This document shows positions 1 to 11,576 of a stretch of 64,000 nucleotides of DNA, piece by piece (the first letter of the stretch is position 1; the number at the start of each line of letters is the position of its first letter). The stretch is from Anniella stebbinsi. Lineage: Eukaryota; Chordata; Lepidosauria; Squamata; Anniellidae. The DNA lies in contig JARDYH010000002.1 in NCBI GenBank assembly GCA_029215795.1, positions 59,497,001-59,561,000 of the forward strand. Reading direction: 5' to 3'. A model generated the notes under the pieces. It worked only from the letters and a program-made list of their open reading frames with translations. It did not search any database and had not been told where the DNA came from. Both the position numbers and the translations under genes were made by a program.

Positions 1-399
1 TGGGGATTTTTTCACATGATAAGGCTAGCAGTCCTGTCACTACCCTGCTATTGGTTCTACTAATAATGAACCAGCTCATTTCAAATTGTTGAATTGAGGT
101 TCTGTGCCCATCCTTCCCTCCCTAATTCCCTCCCTAAGATTTGTATGCATTTAGAATCTGACAATTTCACCTCAGCTTCAGAAACATTAAATTCCTTTTC
201 CCCCCATTACTATTCATTATTTGTACTAGAGTGTCCTTGTGATGTAGCCAGTGATATAGCCATCTGTTTACATACTAGAAGGTGGTCTCTTTCCTTTCGT
301 GGTCTTTTTCCTTCTGTTGGAGAATTGATGAGAGCACCTAGAGCTCAATATTTTTCAGCTTTACTCTGAGAGCTTTTCTAGTCTTCTCTAAAACATTTT

Positions 400-598
400 C
401 ATAGGAACATAGGAAGCTGCCTTATACTGAGTCAGATCCTGGATCCATCTAGCCCAGTATTGTCTACACTAACTGGCACCAGTGGCTCTCCAGAGTTTTA
501 GGGAAGAGGGTTTTTTCCAGCCCTACCTGGAGAAGATAGGGATTGAATTTGAGATTACTCCATGTAAATCATGTGCTCTACCACTGTGCTACAGCCCT
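400..598 (-). mobile_element. tRNA-derived squamate SINE, full-length copy
   Basis: On the minus strand it reads AGGGCTGTAGCACAGTGGTA then GAGCACATG and TTCAATCCCTATC (pol III box A- and box B-like), and it ends AGGCAGCTTCCTATG. It matches the very common lizard SINE with the GGAAGCTGCCTTATACTGAG tail. Confidence 0.8.
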
Positions 599-1854
599 TC
601 CTTTCTGCTTCTCAAAGCAATATTGGTGCCCAGATGAATAGGCAATGTGGAGTAGTAGTCAGAGGTTTTAGTGAACCCTGGCAACTTTTCCATGATGCCC
701 TAGCCTTCTCCAATCTGGTCTTTCCAGATGTTTTGGGCTACATCACCCACCATCCCCAGACAGCAAGGCAATTGGCAAATTTACTCCAAATGTGCAATTG
801 GTCTCTGGGAGGTAAGTGAAGTAGCAAGGCTACTGGCCAAGTTACTACTTTACATTACCAATTTACGTGGCCATTGACCATCCTGGTTGGGGATAATGGG
901 AGTTGTAGCCCAACACACCTGGACTGTACTAGGTTGGGCAAGGCTGCTATTAATGCATAATGCCTCTTAAAAGTGAGTCACTAATAACCACAACCTTTTT
1001 TTTTTCTTTTGCAACTAGAGATGTGCTGTTTTTACCTTCTTTGGGCATTTTTAGAGTTGCTTACTGGTTAGTTGTCAACCTGCTCTCTTTTGTTAGCTAG
1101 ATAATGTCAAGTAACAAGCTATTTTAAAATTGCAAACATTGATATGGATTAACACATGCGTAGAAACAAGCCATAGCCTGTTTGTTTGTTTGTTTGGGAG
1201 AGGTTCCAACTCTAAGTGGCACCCGAGTTATTTTCATGTTTACCTGTTCTTTTTCCAAAGAAAAATCCTTTCAGATCCTAGTTCATGCCATTCTTCTGTG
1301 AAAAGAGTTGCCTACTTTTCTGCTATCCCTCTCCCAATAGCAAAAAGTTTGGTGCTGCAGTGCTTGCCAGTTGTGAAGGCTATATGCCAAAGATATTCCT
1401 ATTATTGATTTGAAAAAGAACTACTCAGCTATTTGATAGATGACTCCTAGACTTACAGTGTTTCTGCTATTGTGTCTTACTCCGAGACTAACATTGTTTC
1501 TGATATTGTGTCTTGCTCCTTCGCTTACCACACAGAGATCAACTGCATATTTGGTTAAATTGGAGGTGGCTGGTTACTTGGTTTTATCACAGAGACAGAG
1601 ATGGGGAAAATTCAAGTTCTACATATCAGGTCCATTTTAAAAATTTTTAATATCCACTTGAAAGCAGAACTTAGTCAATGTTATTTGATATAGGAAGTTA
1701 TTTCTGTGAGAATGTTTCCCACACACTTGGAGTAATTTCAACATACCAGTGTAATCTCATTTCCTAAACTAGGAATTAAATTAGGGTGAACTAATTTAAG
1801 ATGTTGATTTACATGTGAGAGTTTGAATGTTATAGCTACACTCTACTGAAGCTC
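599..1854. other. Unassigned intron
   Basis: AT-rich. GGGATAATGGGAGTTGTAGC at about 890 (then CCAACACACCTGG) is a common vertebrate repeat fragment. The 1440-1530 stretch has three imperfect copies of a 30-base unit (CTCCTAGACTTACAGTGTTT, CTCCGAGACTAACATTGTTT). No gene seen. Confidence 0.5.
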
Positions 1855-1980
1855 ACTGGGTTGGTTGCTGACACTCAGCCTCACTTCCATCACAGAGTTG
1901 TTGTGAGGAGAATAATGTATCCCACCTTGGGCTCTCTGGTGGAAAAACAGGATAAAAACGTATTAAACAAGCAAACAAAT
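1855..1980 (+). mobile_element. SINE/LINE 3'-tail-like fragment
   Basis: CACAGAGTTGTTGTGAGGAG, then CCACCTTGGGCTCTCTGGTG and an ATAAAAACGTATTAAACAA tail, the layout of squamate SINE or L2-related 3' ends. Head region missing. Confidence 0.45.
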
Positions 1981-2589
1981 CTTAGAAATAGGTAAGTTGT
2001 GCTTTATAGTCTCAGAAATCAAAGGACTTCCAGTGACTGGAAAGATTGGCATATGTCTTGGAAACATCTCACTTGTCGAATTTGAAGCAACTACACTTAC
2101 ACAGGGTCAAGCACATTATGATGAAACTTGCACCCATTAATCCGTCACCAGCACTTGCAGATCATGCTTTTAGGACAGTGCATCCTTTAGTAAGGTAGCT
2201 AATGTCCCCCCTTATACACACACACAGTCTGGCAACAGTGTCTTCCAAAACATCCATTCTGAGAAATCAATAATGTTGCAGAACAGCTAATAGAACCAGG
2301 AGTAGGATTTTGGTACTATGCTGCTAAATCATCAAAAAGGAACAGGCATAACATATGTAGCATCATGAGTAGGGCTATGCTGAACTGTTTCTAAAATGTA
2401 AGTGATTAAGTTAGGAGACAGTTATTTACATCTGTTTGTAGGATGATGGATAGCAGTTTCCTAAGCAAATGGGCAAAGGATTGCCTTTTTTCATAGGTAG
2501 CAGCTTCCTTTTTCCCAAAGGGATCCTAGAAAATGGTGGTAAGGAAGGCTGGCAAGTAATGAGAAGGGAAGGGGGGTGGGTTATGCTCT

Positions 2590-3524
2590 GACTCGCAGAG
2601 TGGCTTAGCATGACATCTGAATCTAGAATGGTTTTCTTGTAATGGGTAGTTTTGTACAAACAAGTCACCCTGAGAACCCATGGCTTGAAGTAGGGCTGTT
2701 TAGGGTGGCTTGTTCTCAGAGTGACTTAGTATGATGTCGAACCGAGCAGGGTGATTTTTTGTGAGCGGTCAGAACGGCTAAAGAGCCAGCTGGCAAGAGT
2801 GGCACCCACTCCACCCCGCTGCTCTCATGATCTTGCTAGTGCTGTCATCATTCTCCCTCTTCCCTTCTCAACCTCAGGATTTTTTTTTTTTGGGGGGGGG
2901 GAGGAATCATGAAGAAGGGACACCAAGTTTGCAATGGGTTTTCATCCCCCATTTTTTATGTTCACTCCTGTGCAAGTGAGCAAGAGTGAATGACAGCTGC
3001 TAGAAATTTTGTATAAATTTCCCCTTCATTTTACTGCCCTGCCATGAGATTTAGAGTGTCATCAGCTGGGGCCGGGGGAATCGCGTTTCCTTACCATGAG
3101 TTCTCTTTCTAGTTCCCTTCCATGTTCAAACCAAGCACTTTTCATGGAGAAGAGACCAGCGACCATGTAACCTGTAGATTTCAATGGGGATAGAGCCCTC
3201 TAGTGGGCATTTTATAGCTCAATCTCAGAAGAGTCGGAATAAAAGAGGTCTATTTTGTGACTCTAAAATTTACAAAAAGAGCGGGAGACACATAGGAGGC
3301 GGACAGTGTAGTTAAAAGGACCCACAGGCATCCATGAATGGCCAGTAATGAGTGTTGCTCTTCAACAAATCTCCCTTCCATTCTACTGCTTGGTCATGAA
3401 TTTTGTGTATTTTTTGCGATCACTGCTCTGTAACCCTCATGTACATCTGACAGCAAAGGAGCCATTTTGTTTAAAGCACAAATCTTACTTCAGTATAATA
3501 TGAAGCAGCCTTTTTTTAAAAAGG
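2590..3524. repeat. Repeat-rich stretch with GTGRCTTAGYATGAC motif
   Basis: GAGTGGCTTAGCATGACATC (2597) and GAGTGACTTAGTATGATGTC (2718) are diverged copies of one subterminal motif, which recurs at 4116 (GGTGACTTAGTATGACATAT). No coding sequence. The remainder is unassigned. Confidence 0.4.
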
Positions 3525-3790
3525 TGTTCACTATCAAGGGAAGTGCCCTTTCTTCAATTGGTCCACTGCAGTTACCGGCTGATGAGGGAAACTCGCCCCC
3601 ACCCCCTACATCAGATTGCAAAAAGGAAATAATTTTCTGAGTCCTTATAAACACGGGAACACAGTTGCAAGCTTTGTGTGTGTGTGTGGGGGGGGGGGGT
3701 TGTTATTGTTCATTGCCCTGCACTCTTGCGCAAGTACAAAAGACTGTCTCTCCCATATTTAGCCAAGCATAGCCATATCCCTCTATCCTA
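3525..3790. repeat. Unnamed interspersed repeat, copy 1
   Basis: Shares GGCTGATGAGGGAAA, CATCAGAT, AAAAAGGAAATAAT and ATTTAGCCAA blocks in the same order with 18760-19030. Contains a CACTCTTGCGCAAG hairpin. It sits in a region (2590-4520) of diverged repeats whose common motif is GTGRCTTAGYATGACATCTG. Confidence 0.6.
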
Positions 3791-4520
3791 CGCTTCAGCT
3801 CTTCCCTTGCTAGTGAACACCTTTTTATTTTTAAAGGCTGCTTAACGTTACACTGAATAAGTCCACCCAAACTAAACTACTTTTTGCCCTGCAGCACCCT
3901 CTTTCAATTCCCCCCATCCATCCTTCACCTTGCTAGTGAACACCTTTTTTTATTTTTGGCATTACCCTGAAGTAAGCACACCCACCCCAAGGCACCTTCT
4001 CTCCTGGCAGAGGATGAGGGACTGAGGGAGAAACAACCCATGGCAAGCCACTAAGCTGGTGATTATTGGGACTGATGGACAAGCCAATACCCACCTTGCT
4101 TTCTTCTCCTGGTGACTTAGTATGACATATGAACTCATCCTCTGTCAGACCGCTGCCAACCCTGTTATGTCTCACTGGATCATGAGAGCCAGCATCTGGG
4201 ATAGGCAAGTAGGAAGAGGGTCTTCTGTACATGCTGGAAGGGTGTGGTGACATCTAAACGGGGAAGAGCATGACTTGTGAACAGTGTGGTGTAATGTGCA
4301 TTAATTGAAATGGGGAGGATTCCTGGGTGACCGTAAAATACACAACCTTGCTCTTCTCACGAGCTCCATTCTATGCTGCTTTCTGGAATTTTGCCAGAAG
4401 ATTATTTTAAAAAGTAGAAATCTTACTTTAGTGTTTATATTGGAAAGGCCAAGGATAGGCATCCTACTTTGAGAGCTCCGTGAAACAGCTGATGCTTGCT
4501 GGGAAACCCACACAAAGCTT
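3791..4520. repeat. Repeat-derived stretch, continued
   Basis: A second CTAGTGAACACCTTTTTTTA block (3931) repeats the one at 3810, so two related copies adjoin. GACTTAGTATGACATATGAA at 4116. No gene seen. Confidence 0.4.
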
Positions 4521-5689
4521 AATTTAACTTTGAATATACTGGGGTCATTTTGAACAGTGCAGCATGGCTGTTGACTACAAACTCTTTTCCATGCTCACAC
4601 AAAGATTTTAGCACAAAAGGGGTAAAAGCATCTTCATAGTGAATGGAGTTTGGAAAATCATAGCTTAGATAATAAAATATATGAATATAGTTACCTTATT
4701 TATTAAAAAGTTTACTGTGAAAAAAGCTGTTAAACTTGCAGTGGAGCCACCAGTAACCAAATGTGTGAAGCCGCTCTTCTTTAAAACGCAATCAGTGTCT
4801 TTGTGTGTATCTGTGTTATTTGGTGTGCAACCTGAAAGCATCATTCTGAATTCAGTCCTGGTTTTCTCTCCAGAGTAATCAGCTTGTAGTTCTCAAGTAT
4901 TATTTTTCTATATTTATTTGCCATATTCTACACTCCACCCAGTTCTGTATGATTTTTCTTTGCGTACCACTGCTACATAGTATCTGACAATGTTATCTGA
5001 GTCATAAAGCTGCTCCATATTGTTGCAGTGTTCTAGATTGGCTTCAGAAGGCCAGATTATAAAGCATAAGCGACACTTGACAGACAGAGGTCCATATTAA
5101 TAGAGGGGTAAACTGGCAACGTTTACAGCAGCAAGACAATGATGCTTGGGAACGAGATTAATAATGATGATGATGATGATGATGATGGTCAAAGACAAGA
5201 CAAGTTGTTTTTCTTCTATCTGTACAAAGAGGTCAAGAAGCAATAAGAGTGATGGTGAGAGCTTTACTCAAAGGTTGGCTGGAGATGAAACCTGGCATAT
5301 TTTTCTGAAGGAGAAAAAGAGTGATGGTCAAGAAGTGATGCTGGATAAATTTAGAGAGATAAATGAGATCTGAAGGTGTGGAAAGCAGCAAGGAGAAAGC
5401 CCATAAGGGCACAAGGGCAAGAAAAAAAATCACACAAAGCGATAGAAATTTTTTTAGCAGCACAGTATACTACACAGACTGTTACTGAAATGGGACCTGA
5501 AAGAAGGGCTGTGTATTTGTAGTAGGCCAGAGTTGGCAAAGACTGGAAAGCCCTGACCCTGTGAGCAGGTCTAGTACCACAACTCTGGAAATAAGGAAAC
5601 CATTTGCAGAGCTCTCTTTGCACCTCAGTGCAGAACAGCACGAAACTAGCTAATTAGGAACTCTAATTAGATCTCACCTGCCATGTTAA
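4521..5689. other. Unassigned intron
   Basis: No recognised gene or named repeat apart from the GAT microsatellite. Open frames here are short and without conserved motifs. Confidence 0.5.
5159..5188 (+). repeat. (GAT)n microsatellite
   Basis: About nine GAT units with one starting variant. The open frame through it is a simple-sequence artefact. Confidence 0.9.
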
Positions 5690-5830
5690 TATGGTGGTCA
5701 GATGTTCCTGCACCTTTAATAGTTGTGCAAAAATGAGAATTTCTGTAGGTGATGCTCATCATGTAAGTGACAGCTACTGAAATTTTCTCTTTTGCACAAT
5801 TATTACAGGTGTTACTGATGCTCAGAGGAT
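5690..5830. mobile_element. Old hAT-type MITE relic
   Basis: Contains ATGGTGGTCAGATG, CCTTTAATAGTTGTGCAAAA, GGTGATGCTCATCATGTAAG and AAATTTTCTCTTTTGCACAA, a diverged form of the 19.7 kb palindromic family. Ends not definable. Confidence 0.45.
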
Positions 5831-6784
5831 TGAATGATAAGGTTTTAAACAACACATTATGTTACATATGTAGTGTGCAGCTCCATCTGTTGTTTTTTTT
5901 TTTACTTAACAGTAAGTTAATGGGTGATTCAAATCAGGACTACAGCGTGTGGGGAGAGGAGAGTTAATTAGTCCCAGAGCCAGACCAGTATTTATTTACT
6001 CAAAGAGTGCAAAAGCTTTGTGAATATTTTTTGTTTATATATGACATAAGTGTCTCAGAAAAGTGAATCTTACAAAATTCCAGTGGGGGGGGGGCTGCGT
6101 GATGACATCATCAATATGGCTGCCGCACTATTATGTAGTTACCACATTTAAATATGCATAACTTCTTACCCGTTTATGCTACTGAGATGATTTTTTTTCT
6201 AAAATGTTTCAAATTTAATGACAAATACTTTTTGTAATTACACAGTTTTTGTTAACTGCATTAGTTTGTGAGATAATTTCATTTGAACGTATAAAATCAG
6301 TGTTCACATTGGTTATGTGTGACGTTTAACCATGATTTACTCAAAAACTATACGTCTTTCGAAAGAATACACAGGAACAAAAAAGTTGCATTTTTTAATG
6401 AGGATTAAGAAAATGTATAATAACATGGGCTTTATCCCAACGCTTAGGGAATTATGAGTGATATCTCGTTATATGTCCACTTTCTCAGGACTGTATGATT
6501 TTACAGTTTATCATACAGGGCTTTCATTTCAAAAGTATCCACCCTAAATATCTCTCGATCTGATGCACAGATAATTTTGAACGTGTTCAACTGTGATTTT
6601 TACAGTTGAACATGTCCAAATGTTCTTTACAAAATTTCAAACAGGATGAGTATGATGATATATAAAAAAGACTATTAGGTTGAATTGTTTTTAACAGATG
6701 TTTTTAAAATCTTCAGCAAAAATTTACAATTTACAAAATAAAAACTGTGTTCTGTGAGAAGGGTTAGCAAATAAATTTCATTAG
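5831..6784. other. AT-rich 3' flank of the nuclease-like relic
   Basis: After 6080 the composition and low-complexity character change (GGGGGGGGGCTGCGTGATGA, then ATCATCAATATGGC). It lies 3' of the minus-strand relic and could be its 3' UTR and terminal region. No inverted terminal repeat with the 9.3 kb side was found by eye. Confidence 0.35.
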
Positions 6785-8758
6785 ATGTCTTCTTCACTTT
6801 CATTGGAACTGCTATCATTACTGTCAAAATCACTTTCCTTGTCTTCTTTTTCACTGTCCTCTTCTGTGGCCGTTTTGTGGGAATGTTGGACCGTCGTACC
6901 AATTTATGTGGTACCTGCCATTTTCCAAGTACCAGCCGTGTTCAGTAGGATCAAGCCTGTTGTCAGGTTTTCTACAATCTGCTCGTTTCCACAGCCATGA
7001 CACTGAATTGCTTCTTTTAATTTTTTGGATCCATGCAGGTTTAGATGGAGGCAGCATTGTGGGGTCAATCCCTTTAACTTTGGAGAATGCCTTAGACTGG
7101 ATCTTAGGTGTTGTTTTCTTCATAAATAGACTGTATCTTACTTCACTCACAGAAGAGTATCTAGGGTGGCCGTACATGGCACAGACAAATTTCTCCAACC
7201 CAGCTATCTTTTCTTCGGTTAAAGTTAATGACTCACCTAATTGGCTGAAAATTTCTTGGAATTCATTATTCTTTTCCATGTTTTCAAATGGTTTAACTTT
7301 TCCCTGTCTTGCAAATGCAGCTGTGAAATCAGACCCTGTAAAAGCGTGGTAGCCAGACAAGGCCTCTACCAGATCATGTCCGAGCTCCTCTGTGATACAA
7401 GTTACATTGATCGTCCTTCTGCTGTTGTTAGTAGACACGCCACAATCAAAGCAAACTTGAGAGTTTAGGAAGTGCTTTTGATAGTAAATTAACAGAACCA
7501 ACACATCAGTGTCATTTGCTCTAACCAGGATATTCTTTGCCTGATCACTACCATGTGATGTATGTTGGATGTGCCAACTAATCTTTGTGTCTGCCTCTTG
7601 ATGATGGCAAGCAAGATCAGGCACCTCAACACTGACATCCTTGCTGGTGTATTTGTAACACACAGTCTCTGCTCCGACAAAGTGAATTTTGCGTGCCAGA
7701 AGTGAAGCATACTTCTGATTTTTCCACTCATTGCATAGGAAAGATGTAAGTGATGTTTTAAACTGCTCATTCCGAAGTGCATCAACTGCCTTTTTGGGGT
7801 CTTCTGATCTGCACCTGTTACTTTGATGTCACTAATTGGTACAGTTGTTCGCCGTTCTTGTTCACAATCTTTTATACTTTGTTAGCCGTAAGTGTCAAAC
7901 ACCAGGTGCACTTCCTTAGCTGGTGTACTACTAGTAATGTGCTTCAGTAATTTACGTGCAAGAGCTCCATAAGTTTCTGGGAACTTCAAAGTGTGCAACA
8001 CAAACATTGCATCATATACAGCCACATCTATGTGAGGTTGACCTGTAGTTATATCATGCTCCTTGTCTAAATTCTGGTACTTTTCTAGTCTGTGCTAGAA
8101 ACTTACTTTTGTCTGTTTTATTAATCGATCCACCAGTCTGAGCAAGAGAGAATGGCACGGGAGTTAGAGGCTACTCAATCACTTTTTTCACATCACATTT
8201 TTGAACAGCTGCCATATGAATTACTTTACCAAAAGCATCTAAAGTGCATTTGGCAACCTCTAATTTCTTTCGTTCCATTTTCAGAATACTGGATGCGATA
8301 GAAGATGTGCAGTTAGCTACCAAATTTCGGGGTATGGGCTTTTCAACATTCTTTGGATCTTGCACGTACATTTTTTTGAACTTTTCAGCAGCTTCTTGCC
8401 CTTTAGAAGAAAATGAAAGAAGATCCAGTGTGACTTTCTCATTGGTTGTCTGTCCAATTGAAATGTTCCTTAGAGGTGCCTGAGGATCCAATTCTTGAAA
8501 TGGGTTTGAAAAACTATTCAGGGTTGAAATTATTTTTTCAATAACTCTGTGATCTTTTTCAATGCGTCCTTGTTGCAAATCATGCTTCAAATCTGGAGCT
8601 TTTGTAATTCCACTGCTTTCAAGTAAGCTGCTCACTATCTCACTTTTCAATGACCTTGTGATCAACCCTCGGTCTCTAGCAGATTCTGAGTTTGCAAATG
8701 CCGTGATGCCTGTGAATCTTGAAGCAGCGTCAGCATTTACAGTCTGCTGTAGTGCCAT
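6785..8758 (-). pseudogene. Decayed transposon-type protein with PIN/FEN-like motifs
   Basis: Three minus-strand open pieces belong to one protein. 8758-8171 gives MALQQTVNADAASRFTGITA onward, including a NPF and DLLSFSSKGQEA region. About 8150-7790 gives PVPFSLAQTGGSINKTDKSK, then YDAMFVLHTLKFPETYGALA and LVFDTYG followed by a stop. 7785-6851 gives HHQEADTKISWH, VRANDTDVLVLLI and GYHAFTGSDFTAAF. A C-terminal tail rich in Asp, Glu and Ser (about 6880-6785) is in another frame. I recognise this as a widespread family of uncharacterised proteins seen in multicopy form in many animals. The EADT, NDTD and TGSD motifs resemble the acidic metal-binding clusters and helix-hairpin region of FEN/PIN nucleases; that assignment is inference. 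The copy has at least one stop (near 7890) and several frameshifts, and family members usually extend further N-terminally, so it is a relic. Confidence 0.6.
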
Positions 8759-8780
8759 GTCAACTGGTACCCTAGAGAAT

Positions 8781-8984
8781 GGCTGGTTTCGGACAACACA
8801 TTAAGGAACGGAGTGGGGGACAACAATAGTCAGTTTGCTTATTGTGTTGTGTGGAAGGTTACACACCACGCACACACAACTGACAGTACGCTATTCCGCC
8901 CAATTAAGCAATGGAGAGAAACGACGGGCTTGCACGTTGTTTAGCCCGAAGCCCCGTTGCTTAAAGTGTTGTCTGAAACCAACC
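8781..8984. mobile_element. Short inverted-repeat element upstream of the nuclease-like relic
   Basis: The left end GGCTGGTTTCGGACAACACA pairs with the reverse complement of the right end (GGTTGGTTTCAGACAACACT), about 31 bases each. A third copy of the motif occurs at 9250-9290. The element is non-coding and CpG-richer than the flanks. It may be a MITE or part of the terminal region of the element that carried the 6785-8758 relic. Confidence 0.45.
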
Positions 8985-9330
8985 CCCCTCTCTCCGTGGA
9001 CTATTCCATTTGGGAATAAAGTTCTGCCAGCCGGAGCAGCCGAACACCCCCCCACCCCCCGCTGCTCTATACAGCCAGCAGAACTCATGGTGCATGCTGG
9101 GATACGGCTGGAGGACTGAGGGAGGGGGAGAGAGGAGACACTACAGCCAAGATGGCTATCGGAACTTTCAGCTGCACAAGCACAGGAGTTGCAGCATGTT
9201 GTGTGTGGAGCACCGCCTACCTAACGCACGGTCAGTACACTATTTCCTCCTCCATTGCCTAATGTGTCATCCGAAACCATCCAATGAGTTACTAGAGCGC
9301 TTTATGCCTAGACCGCCTTGAGAAAGTGCA
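8985..9330. repeat. CpG-rich non-coding stretch with a repeat of the terminal motif
   Basis: GC-rich sequence with C-runs, an AAGATGGCTATCGG block and a further copy (minus orientation, 9250-9290) of the motif that ends the neighbouring inverted-repeat element. A CAGTACRCTATT motif occurs at 8883 and again at 9234. It lies just upstream of the minus-strand nuclease-like relic and could be its old promoter or a nested MITE. No gene is supported. Confidence 0.35.
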
Positions 9331-10956
9331 CATATGACTTCTGGGGATTTAGTTCCTAGGTTGAGAAGTTTCAGGAGGTATACCGTCATCCATCGAGCAT
9401 AGTTCAGCCTCTTGCCTGAGAAAAAAGCTGGAATCATTTACTCCAGGGCATCCATATACATTTCAAGGTTACTTGTCCTATAGGCTCTGCTGAAGAATTT
9501 GTAGATGTTAACGAGATCAATGTACTGTTGATAGAACTGAGCTGTTTTTCCGTGAAATCCTGATCTTGTTTTTGCTTTGAACTCATATACAGTTGCTTTA
9601 TATTTGAACTTTAAATATACTTTTCTAAAATATTTTGTCCTATAGGCTGTGGAACTAAATCCTTTCCTCCCCCATCACGTTCCCAACAAAGATCAGTTCT
9701 GTCATGCACCAATTAGAGTTAGGGGGGGAAAGTTCCCATTGACTCCCATTCATCTCCCCGTGTACTGCAGTCCCGATCCAGATTGAGAGCCCCACGCTAA
9801 CTGTACATGCTATATACAATAAGCTACATGCTATGTGTTTAATGTAATTCTGTAATCCAGGTATCACTGTAAACAAGAAAAACTGTGACTTGCATACTGA
9901 CTAAGCTCATATCTTGTTTTGATCATTGCATTAAAAACAGAACAGCTTGAGACATCAGAATTTGAAGAAAATCTGGAACCTGAATTCCTAGGTGGGAGTC
10001 AAGTTGATTGCAATGCTATATTTGATCTTATTTTTTTGCTCATCCATAATCTTATTTTTTAGATTAGGTGAATGGTCATTGAATAGCTTTTAAAATACAA
10101 GATTATTCATGATATAATATATGGCATCAGCTTTGGTTCACTCATGAGAGGAAGTAAAAATGAAGAATTTTCTTCTTATAGCTTAATTGGGAATTTTATG
10201 TTGGCTTCTTGACACTATTTTTCTTTAATCCAGTCATTACTGGGATATAAAAGATATATACACAGCATGACTAAGTAGTAATTACTGTTAATTTTTCAGG
10301 GCTAGCCTTTTGACAAATCGAGTCCTTTATTCTTAGCTCTGTTTCTGCAAAGAGTTATTCATGACCTTATATTACAACAGCCCTCATGCATTTTTTTTGG
10401 TCTGGTAAAAATATACAAATTGCTAATAATTCATCATTTAAGAGAAAGAGCACAGTACTCATAAGGTACTCTAATAATTTCTCTAATTAGGAAGGGCTTC
10501 CAGTTGTATGGGGCTTTCTAACTGCGTTCGTTTGAACGCACGTAGACTTTGACTGCAGACCTTCCCCTGTCAACATGGTGAGGTTGGGTGTCTACTTCCC
10601 TCTTCATAATTGTAAATTGAACATTTGAATAGGACTTCTGTGTTCACTAACCACAAAGACAACTTGCATGTGTTTTACATAATGTCTGTTGTGACTGGGT
10701 TTACACAGGTTAAAGTAAAATTTGTGTATGTGGAGGTATTGTCTTAATGCTTAGCATGCATGTAGAAATTATTGTGTGAATTAGCCATAAGTCCGGATCT
10801 AAACATGCAACAGAATGAAGTATAGGAATGAATTGCACCATGCCAGTTTTCAGGTGGGAAAATACAATTCTGGATATTTCTTTATGTAAAAACAACAACA
10901 AATCCCTACTGGTAGAACAGCAAGACATCAGGGAGAAGGTCTGAGCTGGAACCACT
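9331..10956. other. Unassigned intron
   Basis: AT-rich. GGGAAAGTTCCCATTGACTC around 9727 may be an old repeat. No gene seen. Confidence 0.45.
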
Positions 10957-11319
10957 GACCCGGTTTGCATGTCACAGCCAATTCTGGATCGTTTAACCCA
11001 GGAATTGGTGGGGGAGCTAGTGAGAGCCTGCTCCCACCCAATTACCGCTTCCACTTTCAATTTTGTGATGTGCAACTTCTGAAACTCTGGGTGTTTCAGG
11101 GTTAACCCAGAGTTAACCTAACAACAAAACATGGATTAACTGGGTTGTTTAACCCCTAACAACCCAGAATTTCTGAGTTCGCACATCACGAAACAAGCCA
11201 AGCTTGCTAACTGGAAGCAAGTGAGCCGGTGGGAGCCAGCATATTTGCTAGCTCCAACAATCTCACAAACAACCCATGGTTAAGAAAACATGGGTTGTTT
11301 GGTTGTGCGAAGTGGGTCA
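10957..11319. mobile_element. Inverted-terminal repeat element (GGTTYGCAYATCAC family)
   Basis: Left end TGACCCGGTTTGCATGTCAC, right end reversed TGACCCACTTCGCACAACC. The interior is rich in AACCCA and GGGTT motifs that pair with each other (AACAACCCATGG, CATGGGTTGTT). Related sequence occurs near 18.58, 44.28 and 48.6 kb. Confidence 0.55.
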
Positions 11320-11538
11320 TTGTCTCTGATGTCCTCCATTCTGCTTGCTCAGGACTCTGTCACCTCATTCTGTTGAATGTGTACATCCAGCCTAATTTTG
11401 TCTTATTATTAGCAGTATCAGATGTTGTTTTGAGAAATAAGTATCCATGGTGTTTCAACTGTTGGTTATGAAAAGACAAAGCGCTGCACTCTCAAGAGAT
11501 ACGTGGAGATCTTCATTTGTACACTTGTGGCCAAGGGG

Positions 11539-11540
<2 letters not shown>

Positions 11541-11576
<36 letters not shown>

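Noticed and set aside
8891..9321. CpG-rich stretch considered as a CAMK4 exon 1 CpG island
   Set aside because: No sequence like the CAMK4 N-terminus and it is flanked by inverted-repeat element ends.
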